A stretch of DNA of 64,000 bases from Hemileia vastatrix (lineage: Eukaryota > Basidiomycota > Pucciniomycetes > Pucciniales > Zaghouaniaceae), in the NCBI GenBank assembly GCA_030280995.1, contig JASXTE010000002.1, forward strand, positions 10,492,683-10,556,682, read 5' to 3'. Under the pieces are notes generated by a model. It ran no database searches. It saw only the letters and a list, made by a program, of their open reading frames with translations, and had not been told where the DNA came from. The position numbers and the translations under genes were made by a program. Shown piece after piece: positions 1-9,660 of this stretch. Every line of letters starts with the position of its first letter. Positions within the stretch are counted from its first letter, which is position 1.

Positions 1-1308
1 TTTTGAAATTTTCTTTTTAATATTCAGTTTTAAGTCTTGATGGACTAACAGATCCCATAGGATTTGAAAATCTTCATAAATATTCAGTTTAAAGTCTTGA
101 AGGACTAAAAGTTCCAAAAAAACATAAATTCAAAGTATTTTGAAAAATTCTTGAATATTAGCCAGTTTAAAGTCTTGGAGGACTGACAGCATATCTTGAG
201 ATAGAATGCAACAGATATTACACCCCATTAGACCTTGTTCCCTAAAAAAATTATTAAAAATATATAAAGAAATATACTAAAATTATATATAAAAAAATAA
301 AAATAAAAATTTATTATTATTATTTTTAATTTTAATTTTTTTAATTTTTAATAAATTTTATGAAATTTATAAATTAAAATTAAAAATATATATATATATA
401 TATAAATGTCCTAAAATTAGACAATTAAAATTAAATATATTTAAAGACTCCCCCAGCCTTTTGATGAGCCATACCCTTGAAATCATACCCACATCAAAGT
501 GCACCTTGATGTGGAGTACACAAAAAAGAAATTAAAAATAAACATAAATAATTTTTGAAAAATTTGAAAACATAATATAAAAAAATAGAAATGATCACTG
601 AGTGAGATCCCTCCAATATGTAAAAATGATTAGAGACCACCAGTGATTATTATCTCAGAACAATTAAATTTTAATAATTTTAAAATTAAAATAAAACAAT
701 ATTCTAACATAAAAATAGATTCATAAATCAAAAATAAAAGATAAAAATAATCCTTGAATCTGACTTCAAATTAGCATAATTGTTTGACATTGTGTTGATC
801 CAGATAAGAGTCTTAGTGGACTTCCTATATAACAAAAAAATCCAGGATTCAGCTAGATAGAGGGAAACTATGGTAACGAAAATTGTTGGGTATTTGTGTA
901 TGGAGCAGCCAGCCCATCAATTACCCACAAACTTGCCAATATTTAATTTAGAAGGCTCCCCTGTGAACACTTCTACCAAAAATAATTAAATTCCAGCACA
1001 ATTCTTCGGCATAAACTTTTAATATTTGAATTTAATGATCAATAGTTTAGCAATGGTTTTTAGTTTATAATCTCTTGAAGAGTAAATCTTCTTTAAAGAA
1101 TGATAAAGTATTTTATCATCATTTTGGTGGAAATCTTCATAAAAAATAGTTGGTAGTTTATCTTCATAAATGATAGTAGGTAGTTTATCATCATTTTGGA
1201 GTCATTTTTCATAAATGATAGTAGGTAGTTTATCCTCATTTCCAAGTTATTCTTTGTAAAAATAGTAGGTATTTTATCCTCATTTTGGAGTTATTCTTTG
1301 TAACAATA
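1..1308 (-). repeat. E2r relic: decayed 3' untranslated tail of an E2-family gypsy element
   Basis: This stretch is a diverged copy of the 3' tail of the full-length element E2 at about 31200-32680. The same blocks occur in the same order: CAGTTTA-plus-hairpin motifs (25-46, 85-106, 163-184), an AT-rich spacer, a block containing TTTGATGAGCCATACC at about 460, the block around 590-650 ending in CACCAGTGAT, and TAGTTTATCCTCATT-type units near 1150-1290. It stops where CACCA element X1 was inserted (target ATA at 1306-1308) and resumes at 15583 with the integrase C-terminus. No reading frame is present. A (TA)n run lies near 389-402. Confidence 0.7.
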
Positions 1309-1520
1309 CACCACACAATATTTGGAGGGGACTTGCTAGCAAGTCCTCAAATTAAACTTAGATGGAAAAAAGATGGAAATCAGACTGAACTTATAATGAA
1401 CTGATACTGAAATTTACTTTGAACTCATCTTGAGCTCTTAACAAATAGTGGATGAGTCTGTGCTGGAATAATAATAGTGAAAGTTTAATGAATAATTTAT
1501 AGAAATAATGACAAGGGAAG

Positions 1521-3019
1521 TGTCAGCCTGTATATCTCCAGGACTGAGTAAAAAGTAATTAAAAGTTATTTTAAACACATGAACTATACATGGGAATAAT
1601 AAATAAGAGTACACAAATAGTATACATAAGTAAAATTATGATAATACACAAAAAATGCCATTATAACACCTTATATACACGCATATATCCACCTTTTATA
1701 GGTCTTATGTACTTAATATTAAGTTGGAATATGTTAGGGTAATCTTAAGAACCTTAAGTATAAGGCTACATAATTTTAAGTACACTTAAAGCTGTTATAT
1801 TCATTGTTTTATGCAAAAAACAAGAAATGCGCTTTATTTCACTTAAAAGTTGACTATATGCGCTATAAAATTGAGAATATCAAAATTGCGCTTTGACAGA
1901 TCAATTGGGCTCATTTAGAACTATTGATTTGGCTATTTAAATGCATAAAAATAACACTTTTCAAATTTGGTGTTTTTTATGCCAGAAATGGCTTCTGTGT
2001 ACTGGCCACATACTGCCTGCTTTTTTCCTGTGTGAATAGCTTCATTTTTAGCAAAGTTAGCTTTTTCACACTATAATTACCCCACATTCTACGCCCACTG
2101 TGGGGAAACACACTAAAATAGGCGACAGGCGCTTATTTAGTGTCCTAGCTTAATTAATAATGCATTGACCTTGTTTATATGCACTAATTTCATTAATAAC
2201 CTCACTCTTGGCACTTTATTTCATCACCACGCTTAAATTCGCCTAATTTTAGTCAAGGATTTACCCGTGCAAGCGCCTGCCAAGAACTGCATGTAGTTAC
2301 CCCACATCTCACGCTCTTTTTTAAGTTTTTGGGTGGTTTCTCAGTCAATTTTGGTTATTTTTGAATGGGAATTTCACGTAGTATAATGTCAGGATTAGCC
2401 CCATTATTTCTACAGTCAATCTCCCTTATTATTAAGCTATTATTAACCTTAAAAAGTCTCCTTTAGTCTTTAATATTATTGTTTTATACGCATATACTCT
2501 CTTTTTGTCTTTTTCTTTAATTTTGATGGATTTCCCTTATTATTACAGGATTTTGGCGGTTGTTACTCTTCTAATTATGTCATGGGTTACTGGGAATGTT
2601 GATGGGCATGTCTATTAGTTGTTTAGAGGCGTCATTAACTGTGTATTGGGTGGTACATCAAGGGAATCATTGGGGAACTCAGTGTGTATAAAAGGAGGAG
2701 GTTTTTGGGTTGTATTTCTTCATTCTTTATCATTACAATTCAACCAATATAACCAAATAAATTACAATACATATCAATTAGTACTTTTATAAGACTTTTG
2801 AATAGTATCTGAATTAAATAATCTATTTTTCTACCAACTACAAAGATTGTAAGCCATATATAATAATAGTGAGAATTATATTACTGAGACCTTTATATTT
2901 GATTATATTTTACAACTTAGTGGATTAAAACTACAGTATTCATATAGGACCATTAAAATCTTCTAGACAACTGACTATTCAAGCTAGTTCACGTCCTTGT
3001 ACTTGACCTTAGCCTGACA
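1521..3019 (+). repeat. 5' LTR of G1
   Basis: Starts TGTCAGCCTG and ends AGCCTGACA, so the tips are an inverted repeat TGTCAG/CTGACA. It repeats almost without change at 9661-11158. The distantly related LTRs at 19699-21102 and 59715-60880 (minus strand) start with the same TGTCAGCCT-like tip followed by TATCYCCAG. Confidence 0.93.
2687..2695 (+). promoter_or_regulatory. TATA box of the G1 LTR promoter
   Basis: TATAAAAGG in the 5' LTR, about 330 bp before the LTR end, is a strong RNA polymerase II TATA element. It implies transcription start near 2715-2725, which would place the U3/R boundary there. The identical site in the 3' LTR is at 10827. Inference from sequence only. Confidence 0.6.
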
Positions 3020-3021
3020 AT

Positions 3022-3030
3022 TGGGGACCT
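3022..3030 (+). promoter_or_regulatory. Primer binding site of G1
   Basis: TGGGGACCT begins two bases after the LTR end, the usual spacing for Ty3-type elements, and would pair with the 3' end of a tRNA finishing AGGTCCCCA. The tRNA identity is not determined here. Confidence 0.6.
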
Positions 3031-3604
3031 TTCCTCAAGAATTCTGTTATAATCCTGTAAGTGAAATTTTCAAAGAAGGTACACGTAAATAATATCCCTA
3101 TAGAAATATTTGGATAATTACAACAGGTTGGGGTCACTTATATTAGTGATTTCAGAAAAAGAAGCCCTGTTATATAATAAAATTGTGATATTGAATCATC
3201 AATTTTACCACTAATTTAACATATAATTGTTCTTAGTGGGAGTCTGTCAATAGACCAATTAAATTTGTGATCTTTGCAGATAATAACCAATTAAACTGAT
3301 TAATTGTTTTCTTTTTTACAGGACTCTTAATCCCTTTTTATTGGTTTGTAAAATTCATTTAATATTTAGAAAGAATCTTACTAACAAATTTTCTTTTTTA
3401 AATATAAATACACGGCTACATATTGTAGACCAGTTAAATCAAGTGACCACATAAAAGCACATTTGACTTTTGGCACTTAAAAATTCACTTAATACCAATA
3501 AGTAAGCAATAAAATTGTCTTCAGTGGTAATAATAAATACTGATTAAACTCCTTTTTGAAGTTTTTCAAATCTAAACTTTCAATTCTCCAAAATCCACGT
3601 AAAA
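3031..3604 (+). other. G1 leader, no gene seen
   Basis: About 575 bp of AT-rich leader between the primer binding site and the first gag ATG. It carries no long reading frame and several short upstream ATGs. It would be the 5' untranslated region and may hold packaging signals, but I see no clear structure. Confidence 0.5.
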
Positions 3605-6367
3605 ATGTGTGACAACAATAACATTGTAAGTAATAAGGCAAAACCTTATAACTTAAGAACTAGAGCTGAAAGACCTGTTACAGGACATCCAAATGGAGGG
3701 TCAAGAATTACCAGTAACAATAAACAACACCCCACCAATGTCCATGGAGGAAAAGGAAAAGCTCTTAAAACAAATGTCAATAAAGAAGTCCAAAAACACC
3801 TTACAAGAGCAAATTCACTCCCTCTCAACCCTACTGAATACACTAACAATAAGAGTAAACAATATGTTAGACCAGATCAACAATCTGGAGAAAAGGGCGG
3901 CACAGGGCTTTATAGAAGTCAACCAGGCTCTAGTGGATATAAGGTCTCATCAACAACCAGTGGCACCAAATACCACAGCAACACCTCCAGTCCCAGAAGA
4001 GGACCAAAAGATAACTGTAAGAAAACGGAAGTGGGATTGGTATGCCCAAAACTACAACAGTCCTCCTCAACAGGGATCCAGCAGTCACCCTTACAGGGAA
4101 AAGCCAAGGAGAGGCAGGGGAAATGGAATAAGACCGTGGTAAGTCATCCATCTTCTCAAGATCAATTATATAATCCTAACAATGAATTACTTATAGGTAA
4201 TGAAATTGATAGAGAGTTATTGGATATAATTGATAAGGATTTAAAAAATTATTCATTTGAAAATAACATGTTAGACTTGTCATTACATGAGGACAATGTA
4301 CATAGTTTTATTGATCACCAGGAAAATACTATTAATATAAAAATGGAATCAAATGAATTAAAAATTGACTCTGATGATGAATCTTCTGAATTGGAAACAG
4401 ACAAAATTGAATATTTTCTGAAAGAAAATCCAATGGAATCAAAAATAATTAGTAAATTATTATTAAGAATTGAGAAATTGGAAGAATTCTCTAGAGAGTC
4501 CAACAATAAAACAGAAAGTGTATTATTAAACATCACACAATCATTGAGTACAACAGCCAATAAGTTAAAAGTTATTGAGAATTCAAATAATGAATTGATC
4601 AATGAAAACAAAAGATTAAATTCTGAGATTAAAAATTTAGAAATTAAATTAGAACATTCTCAAAATATTATGGCCACCATAGAGGGACGTGTAAAATTGT
4701 CTTTTTCAAATGTAAATGATACTTTAACTCATGTACCTGTGATAAAAGATAGGTTACAAAGAGTAGAAATTGAGGTAGCCAACATTTTGAAAAATACTGA
4801 AACAATAAAGGATAATACCTCTTATGTAGAAAGAGTACCAGTTTTTATGAAACACTCTGATGATAAACCAATGATGGAACATGAACATAGTGTCATGGGC
4901 TCTGAGAATATAAAATCAGTAAAAGATGAAATTAATGATCATCTTTCTAAAGTGAGTGAATTACTCAATATTCCTCAGGTTAGGGAAGCTAAAACTAGCC
5001 AAAAGAACTGGCCTAAGTTAGATCAGTACCCTTCTTTTGATGGGGATTCAAAATCTGATTGGCAACAATTCATACAAAGAATTGATAACTTAAAATTTTC
5101 ATATAAATTACCTGATGAAGAAATTACTTCAAAGTTAATATCTTTACTTACAGATGTGGCCTTATTATGGTTTGAATCTGTATTGAGTGAGGGAATTAAT
5201 TACTCCTGGAATGAATGGAAGGCACTAATTGAAAGGCAATTTGGTGGCCCAAAATTTAGAATCACTCAACAAAGACTGTATGAAAGGGCCAGATATAATC
5301 CAAATGCTGGAGATAAACCCATGGTCTTCTTAATGAATTTAATAAAAATCATGAAAGCTATGGATCCAAAAATGGATTATGAAGAGTGGAAAGAAAAAAT
5401 AATATACAAGTTGACTATATCAGTTAGAGACATTATTGTAGCTAGAACTGAGAATGTCAGAGACACCTCTGGATTCATTAATATATGCAATGAGATATTA
5501 TTAAACCACAAGTATGAAACCAAGTATAGTAATTACAGACAAAGTGTTGACGTGGTAAAACCTACTACAAGTAAGTTACCAGTGGAAAAGAAAAAACCTT
5601 CAGCTCCCCTTGTCCCTAAGAGACAAGAAAATAACACTTGTTACAAATGTAATGAACCTTGGGTTAAAGGTCACACGTGTAAGAAAAGAATAAATGTTAT
5701 TGAAACCTCACAGAATTCTGAACCTAGTAATCATGAAGATGAGAACGTAGAATCCAGTGAGGATTGCAAAAGTAACATATCTTACAGTGATGATGAAAAT
5801 GAGATATTTGTATTAGAACAGGATATAATGTTCCTGAATGATGCTATACCTCATACAGACACATCTTTAACTTCCATAGAGGAAGCTGAAATAATCAAAG
5901 ATGTATCTCATGAAACTTACAAAATAACACCTATCAGAGCACCTATTATCATATGTGGAAAAGAAATGAATGCCATTCTTGACACTGGGGCTGCAGGTAG
6001 TGTAGTTTCACTTAATGCATTAATGAAACTTGATAGTAAGTACCAGGAAAAACTAGAACCTGTTCAGACAAAGAACTGGAGGGGTTTTGGTTCAGTATTA
6101 AGTCCAATTGGCGAATACAAAACTGCTGTATTCTTTAAATATAATAATGGATATGTTAGAGCAGTTTGTGAATTTGTAGTAATGGATAATAATAATTGTA
6201 GTGATTGGTTTATTATTGGCAATGATTTATTGACAAAATTTGGCATTAAACTAGATCCTGCAAACAGTTGTTTCACCATAGGGGTGAATGGTAAAAGGAA
6301 ATTCAAAATATGTTCTGAAAATTCAGTATATGCCATTTCTCCTAGAGAAGAACAACTGCAAGGTTGA
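3605..6367 (+). CDS. gag-pro: G1 Gag-protease polyprotein (920 residues)
   Basis: Structural protein plus aspartic protease of a Ty3/gypsy element. The N-terminal 30 residues are basic. Residues about 30-180 are low-complexity and overlap a second open frame (3693-4142). Residues 200-450 are acidic and coiled-coil-like. About 469-640 is a capsid-like Retrotrans_gag domain, starting near WPKLDQYPSFDG. A zinc knuckle of the C-x2-C-x7-H-x-C type (CYKCNEPWVKGHTC) lies at 679-692. The protease active site DTGA is at 793-796, with the retropepsin flap/core motif IIGNDLL downstream. The frame ends at TGA 6365-6367 and continues in the same frame into reverse transcriptase, so the stop is either read through or a CGA-to-TGA lesion. 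The ATG at 3605 is the first in this frame. Confidence 0.9.
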   Translation: MCDNNNIVSNKAKPYNLRTRAERPVTGHPNGGSRITSNNKQHPTNVHGGKGKALKTNVNKEVQKHLTRANSLPLNPTEYTNNKSKQYVRPDQQSGEKGGTGLYRSQPGSSGYKVSSTTSGTKYHSNTSSPRRGPKDNCKKTEVGLVCPKLQQSSSTGIQQSPLQGKAKERQGKWNKTVVSHPSSQDQLYNPNNELLIGNEIDRELLDIIDKDLKNYSFENNMLDLSLHEDNVHSFIDHQENTINIKMESNELKIDSDDESSELETDKIEYFLKENPMESKIISKLLLRIEKLEEFSRESNNKTESVLLNITQSLSTTANKLKVIENSNNELINENKRLNSEIKNLEIKLEHSQNIMATIEGRVKLSFSNVNDTLTHVPVIKDRLQRVEIEVANILKNTETIKDNTSYVERVPVFMKHSDDKPMMEHEHSVMGSENIKSVKDEINDHLSKVSELLNIPQVREAKTSQKNWPKLDQYPSFDGDSKSDWQQFIQRIDNLKFSYKLPDEEITSKLISLLTDVALLWFESVLSEGINYSWNEWKALIERQFGGPKFRITQQRLYERARYNPNAGDKPMVFLMNLIKIMKAMDPKMDYEEWKEKIIYKLTISVRDIIVARTENVRDTSGFINICNEILLNHKYETKYSNYRQSVDVVKPTTSKLPVEKKKPSAPLVPKRQENNTCYKCNEPWVKGHTCKKRINVIETSQNSEPSNHEDENVESSEDCKSNISYSDDENEIFVLEQDIMFLNDAIPHTDTSLTSIEEAEIIKDVSHETYKITPIRAPIIICGKEMNAILDTGAAGSVVSLNALMKLDSKYQEKLEPVQTKNWRGFGSVLSPIGEYKTAVFFKYNNGYVRAVCEFVVMDNNNCSDWFIIGNDLLTKFGIKLDPANSCFTIGVNGKRKFKICSENSVYAISPREEQLQG
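3693..4142 (+). CDS. Overlapping open frame inside G1 gag (149 residues)
   Basis: This frame, +1 relative to gag, has its own ATG 88 nt after the gag ATG and is the more protein-like of the two here: a hydrophobic-heptad segment (residues about 16-75), then a Pro/Gln-rich and Arg-rich basic tail ending in RPW. Both frames stay open for about 150 codons. In the decayed relative G2, a frame starting MEGQ occurs at the same position and in the same +1 relation (ATG near 19332, minus strand), with matching EEKxxLL and IKxK segments. The stop TAA overlaps GTAAGT (4139-4144), a perfect 5' splice-site consensus, so it could be an alternative exon. Possibilities are a true overlapping gene, a frameshifted Gag N-terminus, or a spliced isoform. 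Confidence 0.55.
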   Translation: MEGQELPVTINNTPPMSMEEKEKLLKQMSIKKSKNTLQEQIHSLSTLLNTLTIRVNNMLDQINNLEKRAAQGFIEVNQALVDIRSHQQPVAPNTTATPPVPEEDQKITVRKRKWDWYAQNYNSPPQQGSSSHPYREKPRRGRGNGIRPW

Positions 6368-6382
6368 AGAACCACCAATGAA

Positions 6383-7387
6383 GTGGGTGAATTGGAAAAT
6401 GAAATCCAAAAGGCCTCTTTCAGTCCTCAACTCTCAAAAATTGAACAAGAAGACATTTTGAGATTGATTAAATCTTATCCTATGGCTTTTGTTCATGGTT
6501 CAAATGAACTAGGCTTGGTCCAAGACCATGAAATGAAAATATCTTTAAGCTGTAATTTGGATAATATTCCTGGAAGCTTAAAAAAGAAACCTTACCCAGC
6601 ATCTCCTGCAAAAAGGAAAGATATTGAAGACAATATAAAATTGTTGTTGGAAATGGGTATTGTTGAAAAAGTGGACACAACACCTAAGTATTGTGTCATT
6701 TCACCAGTATTAATCTCTTATGAAAAAGATAAGGCAAGATTATGCGGTGATTATAGAGCTCTGAATACATATACAGTAGATGATATTTACCCTCTACCAA
6801 GGATAGCTTCTATCCATGCTACCTTACAAGGAGCAAAATATATTTCCTGTCTGGATGGGAACAAGGGTTACCACCAGATTCCTGTGGAAAGAAATTCTCA
6901 AAATTACTTATTAATAACCACACATATGGGTATATATAAGTATGTGAGAATGCCATTTGGCCCAAAGAATGCCCCTTCAGTCTTCAAAAAATTGATGGAT
7001 AGTGTTTTTCATCAGGAAATGGTTGAAGGATGGCTATTGGTCTATATTGATGACATCATAGTGTTTTCAAAAACATATGATGAACATTTAAATCACCTGA
7101 AAAGAGTCTTTCAAAAAATGGATGAAATTAATATGACTATTGCATTAAAGAAATGTAAGTTTGGATTTCAATCCTTGAAAGTACTTGGACATGTTGTATC
7201 TGGATTACAAATTTGTGTTGACCAGAATAAAGTGGCAGCAATTAAAAACATTGGGATACCTAAAAATGTAAAAGAGGTTCAAAGTTTTTTGGGTATGTGT
7301 GGATATTATAGACAATATAATAAAAATTACCAATCCATTGCAGCCCCTTTAACAACATTAATCAGGAAGAATGAAGCTTTCATTTAA
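6383..7387 (+). CDS. pol: G1 reverse transcriptase segment
   Basis: Reverse transcriptase of the Ty3/gypsy class. It is in frame with gag-protease and separated from it only by TGA 6365; codons from 6368 onward are already open, so the listed start is only the first GTG. Visible motifs include KARLCGDYRALN, the FGPKNAPSVF segment, the catalytic YIDD (codons 7043-7054) and the connection segment VQSFLGMCGYYRQY. It ends at TAA 7385-7387, where the relative G2 has TGG (Trp) in SIWKNEK; two G-to-A changes would explain the stop. The frame then continues unbroken into RNase H. Confidence 0.9.
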   Translation: MGELENEIQKASFSPQLSKIEQEDILRLIKSYPMAFVHGSNELGLVQDHEMKISLSCNLDNIPGSLKKKPYPASPAKRKDIEDNIKLLLEMGIVEKVDTTPKYCVISPVLISYEKDKARLCGDYRALNTYTVDDIYPLPRIASIHATLQGAKYISCLDGNKGYHQIPVERNSQNYLLITTHMGIYKYVRMPFGPKNAPSVFKKLMDSVFHQEMVEGWLLVYIDDIIVFSKTYDEHLNHLKRVFQKMDEINMTIALKKCKFGFQSLKVLGHVVSGLQICVDQNKVAAIKNIGIPKNVKEVQSFLGMCGYYRQYNKNYQSIAAPLTTLIRKNEAFI

Positions 7388-7432
7388 AATAATGAAAGAC
7401 AACACGCCTTTAATAAATTAAAGGAATGTTTA

Positions 7433-9478
7433 ATGTCAGCTCCAATATTGGGACTGCCAGATTTCACCCTACCTTTTATCTTGTACACTGATGCAAGTTT
7501 CATAGGTTTGGGTGCTGCTTTACAGCAAAAACAGATAATAAATGGAAAATTATCTGAAGTAGTTATCTGTTATATATCCAGAAACTTAAGAAAAACAGAA
7601 TTAAGGTATGGTTCCACACAGCTAGAATGTTTAGCCGTGGTGTGGGCTTTGGAGAAACTTCATTACTATCTGGAAGACCAGAAGTTTGAACTTATAACAG
7701 ATTGCAGTGCAGTAAAATCATTACTAAACATGAAAACACCTAATAGGCACATGTTTAAATGGCAACTAGCTGTACAAGAGTACAGAGGAAGAATGAAAAT
7801 CATTCACAGAGCAGGAACATTGCATTCAAATGTGGATTTATTATCCAGAAGTCCTTTGCCAAATGATGCTGACAACCCAGCTTATGTGCCTGAAAATGAG
7901 GTTATACATATATTTGGGATTTATATAGTGGATTTAGAAGAAGAGTTTATGCAAACTATATTGGAAAATTATTCATCTGATAAAGATTTGTCTAAACTAT
8001 CTACCATTCTTAATGATCCAACAAATGCCTCCATGAGTGCATTAATTAAAACCTTGCCTCCAAAGTATAAAAATGCGTTGGAAAAAGGTAAACTATCAAT
8101 TGAAGATGGATATATATATTACAGGAAAAATTTAAGCAATGTAATAGTAATACCACCTTCTATGAAAGAGTTAATGTTGAGTACTTGTCATGATGACATC
8201 TTAGCTGGTCATTTTGACTTTAACAAAACATTAACCAGAGTTAAAAATACAGCCTGGTGGATAGACATGAAAGAGGATGTACAAAAATACATTGAAACAT
8301 GTGACTCTTGTCAGAAATCTAAAAGATTAACTGGGAAGAGAGCTGGGTTGTTACAACAAATAGAGCAGCCAAAAGCTCCATGGGAAATTATAAACATGGA
8401 TTTTGTAACTGGCTTGCCATTAGCAGGAAAAGAAAGTTTCAATTCTTGCTGGGTAATAGTGGATAGATTAACAAAAATGTGTAAGTTTATCCCTACCCAT
8501 AAAGAGGTATCTGCTAAAGACTTGGCGTTACTATGGTGGACTCAGATGATGAATACTGCTGGGTTCCCCAAAGCCATAATCTCTGACAGAGATCCTAAAT
8601 TTACTTCAGAGTTCTGGAAATCTTTGATGGAAGTATCAGGTTGTCAATTAAAATTGTCTACAGCACACCATCCACAAACTGATGGGCTGGCTGAGAGGAT
8701 GATACAAACTCTAGAAGACATGATCAGAAGATATTGTGCCTTTGGATTAGAATACAAAGACAATGAGAAATTCACACATGACTGGGTAACATTAATTCCT
8801 GGCCTTGAATTTGCTTATAACAGCACAACTCATTCTGTAACAGAGAAGAAACCATTTGAACTCTGGCTGGGATATGTACCAAATACCCCAGTAAATCATT
8901 TAAATAAACTACCAAGGTTGGATATACACCCTGGCACTAAATCCTTTATTCATATGCAAAAAATGTGTAGAAAGCATGCAGAAGAATGCATCCAAAAAGC
9001 ATTTGAATATGAAAAGAAAAGGTGGGACAAATCTCATAAAGACTTTGAATTTAAAAAGGGAGATGAAGTCCTCATATCAACACTACATTTTAACTTACAA
9101 GGTAATGTTAAATTAAAGGATCCCTTTGTAGGACCTTTTGTAGTAAATAAAATGGTTGGGAATAATGCAGTGGAAGTCATATTATATGCTCCATATGACA
9201 GGAAACATCCAGTTTTCCCTATCTCATTATTGAAACCTTACCATGCAAATGATCCTGACTTATTTCCAAAAAGAAGGGGAAGGCCTAAAAAGCAACCTGA
9301 AGAAATTGTGGAAAAAGCAGAGATTGAAAAAATACTCAAGAAAAGAATCCTTACTAAAGAAAAAGGAACTGAGTATTTACTAAGATTTAAAGGGAAATCA
9401 AATGAATTTGATAAATGGATACCTGAAAAAGAAATTTCTAATTTATCCACCCTTCTTAAAAAATTTAAACAGAAATAA
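7433..9478 (+). CDS. pol: G1 RNase H, integrase and chromodomain
   Basis: Same frame as the upstream segments; open from 7388. RNase H: TDAS near residue 20, LECLAVVWALEKLHYYL, and the TDCSAVKSLL segment. Integrase: H-x6-H near residue 255, C-x2-C in CDSCQKSK, and catalytic Asp323 (INMDF), Asp385 (SDRDPKF) and Glu421 (LAERM) with D-35-E spacing. The C-terminus (about 620-678) is a chromodomain ending EYLLRFKG...FDKWIPEKEI, which places the element among chromoviruses that use histone marks to target integration. A Pro/Lys-rich hinge precedes it. The stop TAA at 9476 is followed by a short 3' region and the polypurine tract. Confidence 0.92.
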   Translation: MSAPILGLPDFTLPFILYTDASFIGLGAALQQKQIINGKLSEVVICYISRNLRKTELRYGSTQLECLAVVWALEKLHYYLEDQKFELITDCSAVKSLLNMKTPNRHMFKWQLAVQEYRGRMKIIHRAGTLHSNVDLLSRSPLPNDADNPAYVPENEVIHIFGIYIVDLEEEFMQTILENYSSDKDLSKLSTILNDPTNASMSALIKTLPPKYKNALEKGKLSIEDGYIYYRKNLSNVIVIPPSMKELMLSTCHDDILAGHFDFNKTLTRVKNTAWWIDMKEDVQKYIETCDSCQKSKRLTGKRAGLLQQIEQPKAPWEIINMDFVTGLPLAGKESFNSCWVIVDRLTKMCKFIPTHKEVSAKDLALLWWTQMMNTAGFPKAIISDRDPKFTSEFWKSLMEVSGCQLKLSTAHHPQTDGLAERMIQTLEDMIRRYCAFGLEYKDNEKFTHDWVTLIPGLEFAYNSTTHSVTEKKPFELWLGYVPNTPVNHLNKLPRLDIHPGTKSFIHMQKMCRKHAEECIQKAFEYEKKRWDKSHKDFEFKKGDEVLISTLHFNLQGNVKLKDPFVGPFVVNKMVGNNAVEVILYAPYDRKHPVFPISLLKPYHANDPDLFPKRRGRPKKQPEEIVEKAEIEKILKKRILTKEKGTEYLLRFKGKSNEFDKWIPEKEISNLSTLLKKFKQK

Positions 9479-9644
9479 ATTTCTGTTCAACCAGCTGAGG
9501 GGTTAAAAAACCAGTACTCATAATATTTTATTATGTTTTATTTCTTTAAAGTTGAATCTTTAATGCTACAGATTTATTCTGAATACCTGAAAATTACAAA
9601 TTAATAAAAAAAAAATGTATAACTTATCATTTTTTCTATTGTTT

Positions 9645-9660
9645 TTTTTGGGTGGGTGAG
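9645..9660 (+). promoter_or_regulatory. Polypurine tract of G1
   Basis: A G-rich run (GGGTGGGTGAG) preceded by T8 lies directly against the 3' LTR start, the position where plus-strand DNA synthesis is primed. It is not perfectly purine (two T residues). Confidence 0.5.
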
